Below, piece after piece: positions 6,311-6,399 of a stretch of DNA of 6,399 nt (position 1 is the stretch's first letter; each line of letters opens with the position of its first letter). The DNA comes from Gordonibacter sp036659115. Lineage in GTDB: Bacteria; Actinomycetota; Coriobacteriia; Coriobacteriales; Eggerthellaceae. The notes under the pieces are model-generated. The model searched no databases, was not told where the DNA came from, and was given only the letters and a program-made list of their open reading frames with translations. The stretch is from the NCBI RefSeq assembly GCF_036659115.1, contig NZ_JAVXDF010000111.1. The stretch is one strand, 5' to 3'. A program made the translations under genes and the position numbers.

Positions 6311-6377
6311 TGCACCACCTTGCCTCCCACTGGAAACCGCGACCCTCATTATTCTAGATGAGCGGAGGTGAACGTCC
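6311..6377. promoter_or_regulatory. Short divergent promoter gap
   Basis: Only 67 bp separate the start of the flavin oxidoreductase gene (minus) from the ATG of a plus-strand gene, so both promoters must overlap. TAGAAT on the minus strand (6351-6356) and TATTCT on the plus strand (6350-6355) are overlapping -10-like hexamers, neither with a clear -35. They sit inside an inverted repeat, CTCAT (6345-6349) and ATGAG (6358-6362), separated by eight bases, which could be a shared operator. Ribosome sites for both genes flank it. Confidence 0.35.
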
Positions 6378-6399
6378 ATGCCCGTTTTGGAGTTGTTTG
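6378..6399 (+). CDS. Start of a divergent gene of unknown function (partial, 5' end only)
   Basis: An ATG at 6378 is preceded by GGAGGTG with a nine-base gap after GGAGG, a strong ribosome site. Seven codons (MPVLELF) are visible before the window ends, too few to recognise a family. A regulator of the flavin oxidoreductase is a common arrangement at such a short divergent gap, but nothing in the sequence shows this. Confidence 0.5.

Overview
The window looks like a stretch of a high-GC, anaerobic Actinomycetota genome of the Coriobacteriia/Eggerthellaceae type. This is inferred from three things seen together: a Tat-exported DMSO-reductase-family molybdoenzyme, a DmsB-like iron-sulfur subunit, and a divergently placed LuxR-type regulator whose N-terminal half is about twelve membrane segments. 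That trio is repeated many times in Eggerthella- and Gordonibacter-like genomes. No species can be named from the sequence alone.

Layout, left to right. (1) Minus strand, 1-1420: the N-terminal 473 residues of a molybdopterin catalytic subunit that runs off the left edge. (2) 1421-1614: a relatively AT-rich gap. (3) Minus strand, 1615-2259: a four-cluster [4Fe-4S] DmsB-like electron-transfer subunit starting at GTG. (4) 2260-2524: a divergent promoter region with a strong 21-bp dyad near the putative start of the regulator transcript. (5) Plus strand, 2525-4156: a 543-residue membrane-anchored LuxR-type regulator, also starting at GTG. (6) 4157-4358: a non-coding gap holding what appears to be the last 16 codons of a second, otherwise lost LuxR-type gene. 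(7) Minus strand, 4359-5045: a SanA/YdcF-like (DUF218) membrane-anchored protein. (8) Minus strand, 5255-6310: a single-domain Old Yellow Enzyme-family NADH:flavin oxidoreductase with a C-terminal four-cysteine motif. (9) 6311-6377: a 67-bp divergent promoter gap. (10) Plus strand from 6378: the first seven codons of another gene.

How they work together (inference): genes 1 and 3 would form a periplasm-facing respiratory reductase, with electrons passing through the four-cluster subunit to the Mo-bis-MGD centre. The order is B before A, and no membrane anchor or assembly chaperone is visible, so those parts may lie beyond the left edge. The divergent regulator probably senses a ligand or membrane state and controls the reductase and perhaps itself. 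The flavin ene-reductase and the SanA-like gene share a strand but are separated by about 210 bp and need not belong to the reductase system. The reductase substrate cannot be deduced. I see no RNA genes, CRISPR arrays, insertion sequences or origins.
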